A stretch of 64,000 nucleotides of DNA from Brevibacterium aurantiacum (lineage in GTDB: Bacteria; Actinomycetota; Actinomycetes; Actinomycetales; Brevibacteriaceae), in the NCBI RefSeq assembly GCF_007558825.1, contig NZ_VLTK01000010.1:1-64000 (forward strand), written 5' to 3'. Both the position numbers and the translations under genes were made by a program. This document shows positions 26,990 to 35,608 of the stretch, one piece after another (positions within the stretch are counted from its first letter, which is position 1; every line of letters starts with the position of its first letter). A model generated the notes under the pieces. It was given only the letters and a program-made list of their open reading frames with translations, was not told the DNA's origin and ran no database searches.

Positions 26990-28540
26990 ATGGACGCTCT
27001 CATGTCCCTCTTCGAAGGTTTCACACATGCGCTGACGCCGATGAACCTGCTGTGGGTCCTCGTCGGCTGCTTCCTCGGCACCGCCGTCGGCGTCCTGCCG
27101 GGCCTGGGCTCGTCGATGGCCGTGGCCCTGCTGCTGCCGATGACCTTCGCACTCGACCCGACCGGCGCATTCATCATGTTCGCCGGCGTCTACTTCGGTG
27201 GTCTCTTCGGTGACTCCACCATGGCCATCCTCATGAACACCCCCGGCCAGGCCTCGGCGATCGCCTCGACGTTCGAAGGCCACAAGATGGCCCGCAACGG
27301 GCGAGCACCCCAGGCTTTGGCCACGGCCGCGATCGGTGCGTTCATCGGCGGGTTCATCTCCTGCTTCCTGGTCGTCTTCGTTGCGCCTGCTCTGGCGGAC
27401 TTCTCGACGAACTTCGGTCCCGCCGAGTTCTTCGCACTCGCCCTGTTCGCATTCGTGGCAACCTCGTCGGTCGTTGCGGACTCTGTTCTCAAGGGCCTCA
27501 TGGCTCTCGTGCTCGGCATCGGCTTCTCGGTCATCGGCATCGATTCGGTCTCCGGCACCGAGCGTTTCACCATGGGTGTCCCCGAACTCTTCGACGGAGT
27601 TTCACTGGTCACGGTGACCGTGGCGATCCTGGCCCTGGGCGAGGTCTTCTTCATCGCCTCCCGGATCCGCCGCAAGGTCAACGACAATACGATCAACTCA
27701 TCGGGTCGCCCATTCCTCTCCCGCAAGGAGTTCGGCGAGGCGCTGCCCGCGTGGCTGCGCGGCACTGCGATCGGTCTGCCCTTCGGCGTGATCCCAGTCG
27801 GCGGTGCCGATGTGCCGACGTTCATGTCCTATGGCCTCGAGCGCAAGCTCGACTCGAAGCGCAAGGATCCGCAGTTCGGTGACAAGGGCGCCATCCGCGG
27901 CCTGGCTGGCCCCGAGTCTGCGGGTTCTGCCACCACCGGTATTGCAATGGGCGCTCTGCTGGCTCTGGGCCTGCCGATCTCCGCGACGGCTGCGATCATG
28001 CTTGCCGCATTCCGACAGTACGGCCTGCAGCCAGGACCGCTGCTCTTCGATCGGTCTCCGGAACTCGTCTGGGGTCTGCTGGCGAGCTTCTTCATCGCCA
28101 TGATCGTCCTGCTCATCATCAACCTGCCCTTCGCTCCCTTGTGGGCGAAGCTGCTCAAGATCCCGGATCCCTACCTCTACGGCGGCATCGCGGTGTTCTG
28201 CGGGCTGGGCATCTATGCCACCTCGGCGTCGCAGTTCGAGCTCATGATCCTGCTGGGAATCGGCATCATCAGCTTCGTGCTCAAGCGCTACGGTGTACCG
28301 CTGGCGCCGCTGATGATCGGCATGGTCCTCGGCCCGCTGGCCGAGTCCAGCCTGCGCGATGCCCTGCTGGCTTCGGGCAACGATGTCTCGGTCCTCGTGT
28401 CCTCACCGATCACGATCGTCCTCTACGTCATCCTCATCGGTGCGCTGCTCTACACGGGCATCGGCCGAGTGCTGGCACGCAGGCGACAGAAGAATGTCGC
28501 CGAGACGGTGCCTCGGAACAGCGAATCGTTCAGCTCATGA
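26990..28540 (+). CDS. tctA: Tripartite tricarboxylate transporter large subunit TctA
   Basis: A 516-residue permease with about 11-12 membrane segments. Family motifs include GCFLGTAVGVLPGLGSSMAV near the N-terminus, FAGVYFGGLFGDSTMAIL, and AGPESAGSATTGIAMGALLALG in the middle. It forms the channel of the TTT system with TctB. The ATG at 26990 is chosen over the GTG at 26978 because GGGAGGTGG lies eight bases before it. It is followed by a long perfect terminator. Confidence 0.92.
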   Translation: MDALMSLFEGFTHALTPMNLLWVLVGCFLGTAVGVLPGLGSSMAVALLLPMTFALDPTGAFIMFAGVYFGGLFGDSTMAILMNTPGQASAIASTFEGHKMARNGRAPQALATAAIGAFIGGFISCFLVVFVAPALADFSTNFGPAEFFALALFAFVATSSVVADSVLKGLMALVLGIGFSVIGIDSVSGTERFTMGVPELFDGVSLVTVTVAILALGEVFFIASRIRRKVNDNTINSSGRPFLSRKEFGEALPAWLRGTAIGLPFGVIPVGGADVPTFMSYGLERKLDSKRKDPQFGDKGAIRGLAGPESAGSATTGIAMGALLALGLPISATAAIMLAAFRQYGLQPGPLLFDRSPELVWGLLASFFIAMIVLLIINLPFAPLWAKLLKIPDPYLYGGIAVFCGLGIYATSASQFELMILLGIGIISFVLKRYGVPLAPLMIGMVLGPLAESSLRDALLASGNDVSVLVSSPITIVLYVILIGALLYTGIGRVLARRRQKNVAETVPRNSESFSS

Positions 28541-28577
28541 TGTGAGGTGACGCGGCGGGCGTGACGCCAGACGCGTT

Positions 28578-28623
28578 CGGTGGCCCGGGCCGAAGGAGAA
28601 TCCCCCTTCGGCCCGGGCCACCG
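28578..28623 (+). terminator. Very strong hairpin after tctCBA
   Basis: CGGTGGCCCGGGCCGAAGG (28578-28596) pairs perfectly with its reverse complement at 28605-28623: a 19-base stem with an 8-base loop. It begins 37 bases after the tctA stop and isolates the operon from the convergent MFS gene. Confidence 0.8.
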
Positions 28624-28721
28624 GCGCATTCACTGTGGAAAGACGTTCGCATTCCGCCCCGCCGACGACCATCTGTGGACAGTGATTGCCTATTCCCCCC
28701 AAGCATTCGGGGATGCCCGCC

Positions 28722-28748
28722 GGGTTCAGTGGGTTCAGTGGGTTCAGG
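28722..28748. repeat. GGGTTCAGT tandem repeat (three 9-base units)
   Basis: Two perfect units and a third ending in G, in the 296-base gap between tctA and the MFS gene. Apart from this and the terminator I see nothing convincing in the gap; short open frames there have no ribosome binding site or family match. Confidence 0.6.
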
Positions 28749-28836
28749 CCAGCGCGATTCCCGTCGCGGCCCCGACGAACGCCTCTGTTAGTTCAGCGCG
28801 ATGATCTCAAAGTCTTCTCGGCCGTGGTGCCGAGCT

Positions 28837-30357
28837 TCAGGCTGGGTCCCGAGTCCGGCCCGCACCCTTGAGGCCGAAGGACGTGAGGACCGCAGCGATG
28901 AGCACCAGGACGACCGCAGCCCCCGCCGCCCATTGGACGCCGAGGTCGAAGGACGTCACAGCCGCCTCGGCGATCTGTTCGCCAAGACGTCCCCCTTTGG
29001 CGCTCGCATGTTCGAGGGCTGAACCGAGGGTCTCGAATTCGGCTCCAGCAGCCTTGGCCCCGAGCGCTGACTGCAGTTGAGAGCTGTAGACCATGGTCGT
29101 GAGTCCCCCGAGGACGGCGGTTCCCATGACAGATCCGAATTCGTACGCAGTCTCGGAGATCGCCGAGGCGGCTCCGGCCTTGTTCGCGGGCACTGCAGAC
29201 AGGATGAGATCGTTCGTGATGACCTCTGCGGTACCGAGTCCCACACCGAGGATGAGGAAGGAGATGAGCATGCCTGCCACCGAATGTTCGGGCGTGAAAG
29301 CTACGATCCCCAGACCGACTGAGTTGAGCACGAGGGCACAGGGCACGACCACGCGCGGTTGCAGTCGGGCGATGATCGGCACCGCGGTGTAACCGGCGAC
29401 GATCGAAGTGATGAGGCCGGGCACGAGGACTAGTGCAGCTTCGACCGGGGAGAGTCCGAGCACCAGCTGGAGCAGCTGCGTACCGAAATACAGGAAGCCC
29501 GCCAGTCCCATGACGCTGAGCAGGTTGGACAGCACTGCCGAGGTGAAGATCTTGTCGGCAAAGAGCCTGACATCGAGCATCGGGTTCGCCGAGGCGAGCT
29601 GCCGCATGACGAAGCCGGTTCCCGCAATGACGGTGACCGCGAGACTGGCCCAGAAGAGCATGTCCACGCCATCGGCCATGACGTGCTTGATGGCGAAGAC
29701 GAGCGGGGCGAGCATGAGCATCGACAGCCCGATCGACAGCGGATCGATTCGGCCCGGGTTCGGATCACGCGATTCGGGCAGCAGCAGAAGAGCCGCCGGG
29801 ATGAAGAGCGCGATGAGCGGCAGGTTGATGAAGAAGACCGAACTCCAATGGAAGTGCTCGAGCAGGATTCCGCCGACGATGGGCCCGAGCGCGGCACCGC
29901 CGCTGAACATGGCAGCCCAGGTGGCGATCGCGACGCGGCGGTCCTTGTCGTGGAAGAAGATATTGCGAATGAGCGAGAGGGTCGAGGGCATCAGCGTGGC
30001 GCCGAAAATGCCCAACAGTGCGCGAGCAAGGATGAGCATCTCCGGTGACGTCGAGTATGCCGCCAACAGTGAAGCCAAGCCGAAGCCGAAGGCGCCGATG
30101 ATGAGCAGTTTGCGGCGTCCGACCCGGTCGCCGATGCTGCCCATGGCCACGAGCAGGCCTGCGAGCATGAGTGCATAGATATCGACGATCCAGAGGAGCT
30201 GGGTACCTGTGGGATGGAGTCCGGTGCTGATGGCCGGTATAGCGAATCCCAAGACGGTGTTGTCGATCGAGATGAGCAGAACAGGAATCATCAGCACAGC
30301 CAGGCCAGCCCATTCGCGCCGGCCGGCGCGCACTTGTGGTGTCTGTGTGGTGAACAT
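28837..30357 (-). CDS. MFS exporter, DHA2 (EmrB/QacA/SmvA) type
   Basis: A 506-residue, about 14-segment drug:proton antiporter. It shows motif A between segments two and three (GDRVGRRKLL), the DHA2-type motif IDNTVLGFAIPAI in the first segment, and motif C in the fifth (MFSGGAALGPIVGGILLEH, slightly altered). The SmvA group exports quaternary ammonium compounds and similar cations. It is divergent from a TetR gene with a 28-base palindrome between them, a standard drug-responsive pair. The frame is open to 30567, but the ATG at 30357 gives the normal N-terminus. Confidence 0.9.
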   Translation of the reverse strand: MFTTQTPQVRAGRREWAGLAVLMIPVLLISIDNTVLGFAIPAISTGLHPTGTQLLWIVDIYALMLAGLLVAMGSIGDRVGRRKLLIIGAFGFGLASLLAAYSTSPEMLILARALLGIFGATLMPSTLSLIRNIFFHDKDRRVAIATWAAMFSGGAALGPIVGGILLEHFHWSSVFFINLPLIALFIPAALLLLPESRDPNPGRIDPLSIGLSMLMLAPLVFAIKHVMADGVDMLFWASLAVTVIAGTGFVMRQLASANPMLDVRLFADKIFTSAVLSNLLSVMGLAGFLYFGTQLLQLVLGLSPVEAALVLVPGLITSIVAGYTAVPIIARLQPRVVVPCALVLNSVGLGIVAFTPEHSVAGMLISFLILGVGLGTAEVITNDLILSAVPANKAGAASAISETAYEFGSVMGTAVLGGLTTMVYSSQLQSALGAKAAGAEFETLGSALEHASAKGGRLGEQIAEAAVTSFDLGVQWAAGAAVVLVLIAAVLTSFGLKGAGRTRDPA

Positions 30358-30362
30358 GAAAT

Positions 30363-30390
30363 CTACTGTACCGTCTAGACGGTACAGTAG
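30363..30390. promoter_or_regulatory. 28-base perfect palindrome, TetR operator
   Basis: The half-site CTACTGTACCGTCT is followed directly by its exact reverse complement. It sits 6 bases before the MFS start codon and 56 bases before the divergent TetR gene. A TACCGTCTAGACGGTA core is typical of TetR operators of the QacR/SmvR kind. Confidence 0.85.
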
Positions 30391-30445
30391 GCAAGATAGG
30401 TCGCAGACGATGATTGGCCTGCGGGCTTCGGCTAGGCTCGGCGCT

Positions 30446-30967
30446 ATGGCACGCAACTCCACCGACACCAAAGAGAAGCTCCTCGACGCCTTCGACATCC
30501 TCTTGGACAAGCAGGGCATCTCCGGCGCAACCCTGGATGCGGTCGCGGCAAAGGCCGGTGTGTCCAAGGGAGGCCTGCTTTACCACTACGGCTCGAAGGC
30601 GGAGCTGATCAAGGGAAGCCTTGAGCGGCTCGACAGGCTCGTTGATGAGGATGTCGAGTCGATGAAGGCCGCCGGCGAGCGCCTCCACCTCTATTACCTC
30701 GAGACCTCGGCTGAGATCGGAACGCCTCTGGACCGCAGCCTCATCGCCGCCAGCTGTCTGGCACAGGAGAACGACGAGGCGAAGAGCGCTCTGCGCAGGA
30801 CCCGTGAGGCCTGGTTCAACGCACTCAACAATCACCTCGGCGATGCCGATATGGCCATGACGATCCAGCTCATCGGCGACGGCATGTACTTCAATCAGAA
30901 TTTCGGGCTGTCCCAGGACGAGGCCCTCGCCCACGTCAAGAACGTCCTGGCACGGTTGGGACTGTAG
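30446..30967 (+). CDS. TetR-family regulator of the divergent MFS exporter
   Basis: A 173-residue regulator with a helix-turn-helix at about residues 8-55 (EKLLDAFDILLDKQGISGAT, AAKAGVSKGGLLYHYGSKAEL). The C-terminal domain resembles the TetR_C group of short repressors. Its position next to a 28-base palindrome and an SmvA-like exporter gene makes it the probable repressor of both. The start ATG 30446 has no strong ribosome binding site. Confidence 0.88.
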   Translation: MARNSTDTKEKLLDAFDILLDKQGISGATLDAVAAKAGVSKGGLLYHYGSKAELIKGSLERLDRLVDEDVESMKAAGERLHLYYLETSAEIGTPLDRSLIAASCLAQENDEAKSALRRTREAWFNALNNHLGDADMAMTIQLIGDGMYFNQNFGLSQDEALAHVKNVLARLGL

Positions 30968-31163
30968 ACAGCTCACCGGTGCTTTAACACCGCACCCCGG
31001 GGCAGGGATCGCCTCGGCGAGCTTCGTCCGCGCATGCGGAGCCTCCACCCTCAGAGCTAGGTGCCCGGCATCAATCGAGTACCTGCGAGTGATTCTCGAG
31101 TCGGATCTTGCATGTTCACATGGTGGACGTCGACAACCGCCCCTGGAAGAAACGAGAATCGTC

Positions 31164-31628
31164 GTGCGCCCAACGGACAACCGCCCCCTTCCCGCGAGCA
31201 CCGCAACCGACCGGATTCAACGCCTGCGGCACCTCTCGGTCGTGGCCCTCTTCATCGCCTTGGCGGCAGGCGTCGCAGAGATGATCGCCCACCTGTGGGA
31301 AGCGGAGGACCTCAGCGGAGAAGGACCGGCAATCCTTCTCCGCCTCGGAATCTACGCTGTTGTCGCCGGCCTCGTACTCGCCTTCGCCCGCGGTCACAGG
31401 TGGGCGGCGGTGGTGCTCATCGTGGGACTCGGCGTCGTCGGCATGGCGTCGCTGATCGCCGAACCGTTGACCTGGCTCTTCACCGACAGTGATATAGGTT
31501 CACTGCTCGCCACCGCGGACGCCTCAATAACGCTGATCATCCTCATCAGAATTGTGCACATCGCTGCCGTCGTCGTCGCGGTCCCACTCATGATCCGAAT
31601 CCTTGCGATCACTCGCAGAGTCAGGTAA
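31164..31628 (+). CDS. Small hypothetical membrane protein
   Basis: A protein of about 154 residues with four hydrophobic segments (LSVVALFIALAAGVAEMI, LRLGIYAVVAGLVLAFA, WAAVVLIVGLGVVGMASLI, IVHIAAVVVAVPLMIRIL). A GTG at 31164 preceded by a purine-rich GGAAGAAACGAGAA is the likely start; an upstream ATG at 31089 would add 25 unconserved-looking residues. No family is recognised. It stands alone between a TetR gene and a monooxygenase gene. Confidence 0.6.
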   Translation: MRPTDNRPLPASTATDRIQRLRHLSVVALFIALAAGVAEMIAHLWEAEDLSGEGPAILLRLGIYAVVAGLVLAFARGHRWAAVVLIVGLGVVGMASLIAEPLTWLFTDSDIGSLLATADASITLIILIRIVHIAAVVVAVPLMIRILAITRRVR

Positions 31629-31698
31629 GCGCGCCTAGCAGCACACTCGACGCAATACTGATCGTGCATACGATTTCCCACCTCACCGATGCGTCGCC

Positions 31699-33519
31699 TC
31701 AGCTCAAGTGGTGCACCTCCTGCACCCCGTACACCGGGGTATCCAACCCCTCAAATCGAGCCTTGAGCTGGAGCCCCAAGTACAGCGAGTAGTGCCGCGA
31801 CTGGTGAAGATTGCCGCCCATGAACCACAGGTTCTCCTGCTGAGTGGGCTTCCACATGTTCCGCTCCTCGCCCTCCCATGGGCCGGGGTCCTTGGCAGTG
31901 TCCGAGCCCAGGCCCCAGCATTTGCCCACTTTGTCCGCCGTCTCCTGATCGACGAGGTCGGCCACCCAGCCGTTCATTGACCCATATCCGGTGGCATAGA
32001 CGACGAGGTCCGCAGGCAGCTCGGTCCCATCGGCGAGGACCACAGAGGTCTCGGTCAGATGATCGACGTCTCCCTTGGCCAGCTTCACCTTGCCGTCGGC
32101 GACGAGTTCTGCCGAACCGACGTCGATGTAGTAGCCCGAGCCGCGGCGCAGGTACTTGAGGAAGAGCCCGGACTCGTCGTCGCCGAAGTCGAGATCGAAA
32201 CCGGCGTCTTCCATGCGCTGGTAGAAATCCTTGTCGCGTTCCTTCATCTGGTCGTAGAGCGGAATCTGGAATTCGTGCATGATCCGATACGGCAAGGAAG
32301 CGAAGATCAGGTCCGCCTTCTCGGTCGTCACGCCGTTGGCCAGCGCCTTCTCCGAGTAGAGGTCGCCGAGCCCGATCTCCATGAGGGAGTCGCTTTTGAC
32401 GATGTGTGTGCTCGAGCGCTGCACCATCGTGACATCGGCCCCGTGTTCGTAAAGAGCGCCGCAGATGTCGAAGGCGGAGTTGTTGCTGCCGATGACGACG
32501 ACCTTCTTGCCCGTATAGGCGTCGGGACCCCGGTGCTGCGAGGAATGCTGCTGCTCTCCTCTGAATATGTCGGCACCAGGGAAGGATGGGACATTCGGTT
32601 TGCCCGACATCCCCGTGGCCATTACCAGGTGCGCCGGGTTGAGCGTCACATTCTTACCGTCGCGGTCGACTTCCACCGTCCACTTTTTGGCCTCCTCGTC
32701 ATACCTCGCCGAGTTCGCAGTCGTCGATGACCAGTAAGGAATCTCCATCACCTTGGTGTAGAACTCCAACCAATCGGCAATCTTGTCCTTGGGCGCGAAT
32801 ACGGGCCAGTTATCGGGGAATTTGAGATAGGGCAGGTGGTCGTACCACACGGGGTCGTGCAGGCACAGCGACTTGTACCGTGAACGCCACTGGTCTCCCG
32901 GCCGTTCCCACCGATCGATGACGAGCGCCGGGACTCCCATCTGACGCAGGCGAGCGCCGAGCGCAATGCCGCCCTGTCCCCCGCCGACGACGAGAGTATA
33001 CGGCTGCGCGGTGTCTCCCCAGGCTGCGTCCTCCTCTGCAAGCTTCTCCGACCAGCTCTTCCGCGCAGGATCGACGCCGTGTTCGGCTCCCTTGACCCGT
33101 CGGTCTCCGCGAGGTTCTTCATAACCTGTCAATTCTTGCAACGAGGTGAGCATGGTCCATGCTTTGGTCCCGTCCTCGTCGATGAGTCGCACCAGACCCT
33201 TGCCGCGGCCGACAGAGGTGGCGAAGGTGAACCATGCTTCGGTGACTCCGTCGGCGGTGGTGGCGGGATCGCTGAGCTCGAAATCGGATGGCGAGACCCG
33301 GTCCGCGTTCACGGTCAATATGTCCCTGACCCCGTCATGGTTCTCCACCGTATTGAGATTCCACGTGAAAGACACGAGATCCCTCCAGTAACTCGTGGTG
33401 GCGAACAGTCCCACTGCTGCTTCGATGTCACGCACCCGCAGTGCAGATTCGAAGCTGCTGAGCCACTCGGTCGCAATGTCATCGGCGGTGAGCTGTGTGC
33501 GATCAATTGTCGTTGTCAT
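31699..33519 (-). CDS. Flavin-containing monooxygenase with N-terminal NTF2-like domain
   Basis: A 606-residue protein. Residues 1-145 resemble a SnoaL/NTF2-like domain (EWLSSFESALRVRDIEAAVG, WRDLVSFTWNL). Residues about 170-600 form a class B flavoprotein monooxygenase: FAD motif VVGGGQGGIALG, NADPH motif VIGSNNSAFDI, and FRGEQQHSSQH matching the FMO fingerprint. Such enzymes oxygenate ketones, aldehydes or heteroatoms with NADPH and O2. The ATG at 33519 is preceded by AGAGGAGTGAC. It is divergent from a GAF-domain regulator gene, 113 bases away, which probably controls it. Confidence 0.85.
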   Translation of the reverse strand: MTTTIDRTQLTADDIATEWLSSFESALRVRDIEAAVGLFATTSYWRDLVSFTWNLNTVENHDGVRDILTVNADRVSPSDFELSDPATTADGVTEAWFTFATSVGRGKGLVRLIDEDGTKAWTMLTSLQELTGYEEPRGDRRVKGAEHGVDPARKSWSEKLAEEDAAWGDTAQPYTLVVGGGQGGIALGARLRQMGVPALVIDRWERPGDQWRSRYKSLCLHDPVWYDHLPYLKFPDNWPVFAPKDKIADWLEFYTKVMEIPYWSSTTANSARYDEEAKKWTVEVDRDGKNVTLNPAHLVMATGMSGKPNVPSFPGADIFRGEQQHSSQHRGPDAYTGKKVVVIGSNNSAFDICGALYEHGADVTMVQRSSTHIVKSDSLMEIGLGDLYSEKALANGVTTEKADLIFASLPYRIMHEFQIPLYDQMKERDKDFYQRMEDAGFDLDFGDDESGLFLKYLRRGSGYYIDVGSAELVADGKVKLAKGDVDHLTETSVVLADGTELPADLVVYATGYGSMNGWVADLVDQETADKVGKCWGLGSDTAKDPGPWEGEERNMWKPTQQENLWFMGGNLHQSRHYSLYLGLQLKARFEGLDTPVYGVQEVHHLS

Positions 33520-33579
33520 GTCACTCCTCTTCGTTGAGCTGTGTGTCCTCAAGCTATCCCGCCAAGAACAGCCGCGGAA

Positions 33580-33598
33580 GAGTTGCATCGAGTTGCAT
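33580..33598. promoter_or_regulatory. Direct repeat GAGTTGCAT x2 in the monooxygenase/regulator promoter
   Basis: GAGTTGCAT occurs at 33580-33588 and 33590-33598, a ten-base period equal to one helical turn. It lies between the divergent monooxygenase and regulator genes and may be a binding site. Confidence 0.4.
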
Positions 33599-33632
33599 GG
33601 TCAGTGCCGACGACCGCACCTATACTCGTCAT

Positions 33633-34802
33633 ATGCCTCAGCCGGATCTGGCGCATCTCGCCAGAGATCTGACACGCATTCACGATGCCGTGATCACCGG
33701 CGGTTCACCGCCGGAGCAACCGCGAGCGCTCGTTGCGCGCTCGTGGGACCGAATGCTGCGCCTGGGTCTTGACCCGGCTGGTGACAATCGCAGAATCTTC
33801 TCCGCCGAGGCGGACGTCGAGTCCCGTAGGCACAGATCGAAGCTTCGCCTGATCGTCGAAGAACTGAAATCTGTGCTTCTGAGGATGCCCGATGCCAGCA
33901 GCTTCATCCTCGTCGTCGCCGATGCCGAGGGCGTGATCTTGTGGCGCGACGGAGCCACCGCGGCCAGACGTCAGGCTGATGTTCTCGGATTCGCCGAAGG
34001 CGCCCACTGGTCCGAGTCCAAGGTGGGCACGAATGCCATCGGCACAGCTCTGGCCGAGGAAGCTCCAGTTCAGCTGTTCTCCGCCGAGCACTTCGAAACG
34101 TCACAGCACCCCTGGTACTGCAGTGCGGTTCCCATCCATGACCCAGTAGACGGCAGGCTCCTCGGGGTCGTGGACATCAGCGGGCCTGCACTCACTCTTC
34201 ATCCTGCTGTTCAGTCTCTGGTCACGACTGCCGTTCACCTGGCGCAGGCGAGGCTCTCGCTCATCCAGCAGGAGCAGCTGAGCAGTTTGCGGAATCGCAT
34301 GTCCATTGTCCTCAGCGGCAGTCACGGTCCTGCGCTGGTCGTCGACGACGATGGATGGGTCGCCTATCAGCAGGGTGTGCGCAGCCGCGATCGGATCGAA
34401 GTGCCGGCACCTGACCGCACGATCCTCATCCCCGGCGCTGGACTATGCCTGCCGGAGAAGATCACCGGCGGGTGGCTGTTGAGACCAGCAGAGACTGTCG
34501 ACGATGCACAAGTCTCGGTCACGCTGCGACAGACAAGCCAACCCGCGGTGCTCGAGATCAACTCCGGCGGTGATCCGGTCACCGTTCCGCTCACGCCACG
34601 GCGTGCGCAGGTCCTCGCCGCGATCACCTCGGCGGGGCCTTCTGGAATCAGCGCTGCCGATCTCAGTCGCACGCTCTACGGCGATGCCGAGCATCTGGTC
34701 ACGGTGCGTGCAGAAGTCTCCCGCCTCCGCCGCTCGATCGGCGCGCTTCTTGCGACTCAGCCTTATCGCTGGGCAGAGGGCGTCAGCGCGAGACGCGCGT
34801 AA
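33633..34802 (+). CDS. GAF-domain transcriptional regulator (AcoR-like sensor without AAA domain)
   Basis: A 389-residue regulator. The N-terminal region (VARSWDRMLRLGLDP) and GAF domain (FAEGAHWSESKVGTNAIGTA, HPWYCSAVPIHDP) match AcoR-type sensor modules. The sigma-54 ATPase domain is absent. The C-terminus holds a winged-helix-like segment instead (RRAQVLAAITSAGPSGISAA, then LVTVRAEVSRLRRSIG). Actinobacterial proteins of this kind regulate monooxygenase or dehydrogenase genes in response to small organic compounds. It is divergent from the FMO gene and is its likely activator. Confidence 0.8.
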   Translation: MPQPDLAHLARDLTRIHDAVITGGSPPEQPRALVARSWDRMLRLGLDPAGDNRRIFSAEADVESRRHRSKLRLIVEELKSVLLRMPDASSFILVVADAEGVILWRDGATAARRQADVLGFAEGAHWSESKVGTNAIGTALAEEAPVQLFSAEHFETSQHPWYCSAVPIHDPVDGRLLGVVDISGPALTLHPAVQSLVTTAVHLAQARLSLIQQEQLSSLRNRMSIVLSGSHGPALVVDDDGWVAYQQGVRSRDRIEVPAPDRTILIPGAGLCLPEKITGGWLLRPAETVDDAQVSVTLRQTSQPAVLEINSGGDPVTVPLTPRRAQVLAAITSAGPSGISAADLSRTLYGDAEHLVTVRAEVSRLRRSIGALLATQPYRWAEGVSARRA

Positions 34803-34839
34803 TCCAGCATGACCCGCAGGTGAGAAAGCACGTGCAGGA

Positions 34840-35493
34840 TCAGTTTCCAGCCGCGTCGAGCCACCACCGATAGCGCATGCGCAGTGCTCTTTCCGTGCTG
34901 GCGAGCGCGGCAACGAGACCCAGACCGATCGACAGCCATAGGGGAAGGTGGATCAACGGCTCGACGGGCCCGATCTGTTCAGCAATCGGCGGAATTCTCA
35001 AGATCGGCACGGCGATCTGCTGCAGCAGCAGGCCGACGCCCACCAGCAGCGCAACAATTGAGACTATTCCGATCAGCCGGCTCAGTTGTGGCCGGCGCTC
35101 GTCGAAACGGGCTCGGCGGCCTTCTGCGGAATGAACATCGGGGTGCATTTGCCGTTCAACTCCGGCATCGGACACGAAGTGGCAGCGCTTCAATCCGAAA
35201 TTGCTGGCGGCAACTTCAATCGCTCCGCCCTCGACCGGGAAGACTGCGGGGGCCCGGGATACTGCGTGCTGGAGGCCATTGCGATAGAGAAACACCTTCA
35301 CGTAGCCGTTCTCGTCCGTCTTCCACTGCCGCACGTCCACTGAGTATTCACTGCAGCGACCAGTCGAATCGGCGATTTCCAAGTGAAAGAGTGACCGACC
35401 CAGCAGTTGCCACCAACGGAATCTCTTCACGGGCCTTCCGTCTCCGGCCTCTATCCGTCTGACTGCTCGCTGTCGGCGCCATTGCTTGAACAT
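34840..35493 (-). CDS. Hypothetical membrane protein
   Basis: A protein of 217 residues with a basic N-terminus (MFKQWRRQRAVRRIEAGDG), a soluble region of about 120 residues, and two hydrophobic segments near the C-terminus (IGIVSIVALLVGVGLLL and LPLWLSIGLGLVAALAS). No family recognised. The ATG at 35493 is followed by the densest conserved-looking part; upstream in-frame residues would read through an operator region. It is divergent from a TetR gene, with two operator copies between the starts, so it is likely the repressed target. Confidence 0.65.
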   Translation of the reverse strand: MFKQWRRQRAVRRIEAGDGRPVKRFRWWQLLGRSLFHLEIADSTGRCSEYSVDVRQWKTDENGYVKVFLYRNGLQHAVSRAPAVFPVEGGAIEVAASNFGLKRCHFVSDAGVERQMHPDVHSAEGRRARFDERRPQLSRLIGIVSIVALLVGVGLLLQQIAVPILRIPPIAEQIGPVEPLIHLPLWLSIGLGLVAALASTERALRMRYRWWLDAAGN

Positions 35494-35524
35494 CTGGGTA
35501 CCCTCCCTGGCCCTAGACACAGGA

Positions 35525-35573
35525 CCAACACAGTGTGTTGGTGGAAACACCAGTACACTAACACAGTGTGTTG
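35525..35573. promoter_or_regulatory. Two AACACA-G-TGTGTT palindromes, TetR operators
   Basis: CCAACACA-G-TGTGTTGG (35525-35541) is a perfect 8-1-8 palindrome; AACACA-G-TGTGTT (35560-35572) is a second copy. Centres are 33 bases apart, about three helical turns, placing both on one face of the DNA. They lie between the membrane-protein gene and tetR. Confidence 0.8.
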
Positions 35574-35608
35574 TTTGGAGGAATCGCAGAGAAGAAGCCG
35601 GTATGTGA

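Noticed and set aside
28722..28748. GGGTTCAGT repeats as a possible CRISPR or attachment site
   Set aside because: Units are 9 bases in direct tandem with no spacers, no cas genes and no integrase nearby.
28561..28804. Short open frames after the tctCBA terminator
   Set aside because: They run through the terminator stem and the GGGTTCAGT repeat; no ribosome binding site or recognisable product.
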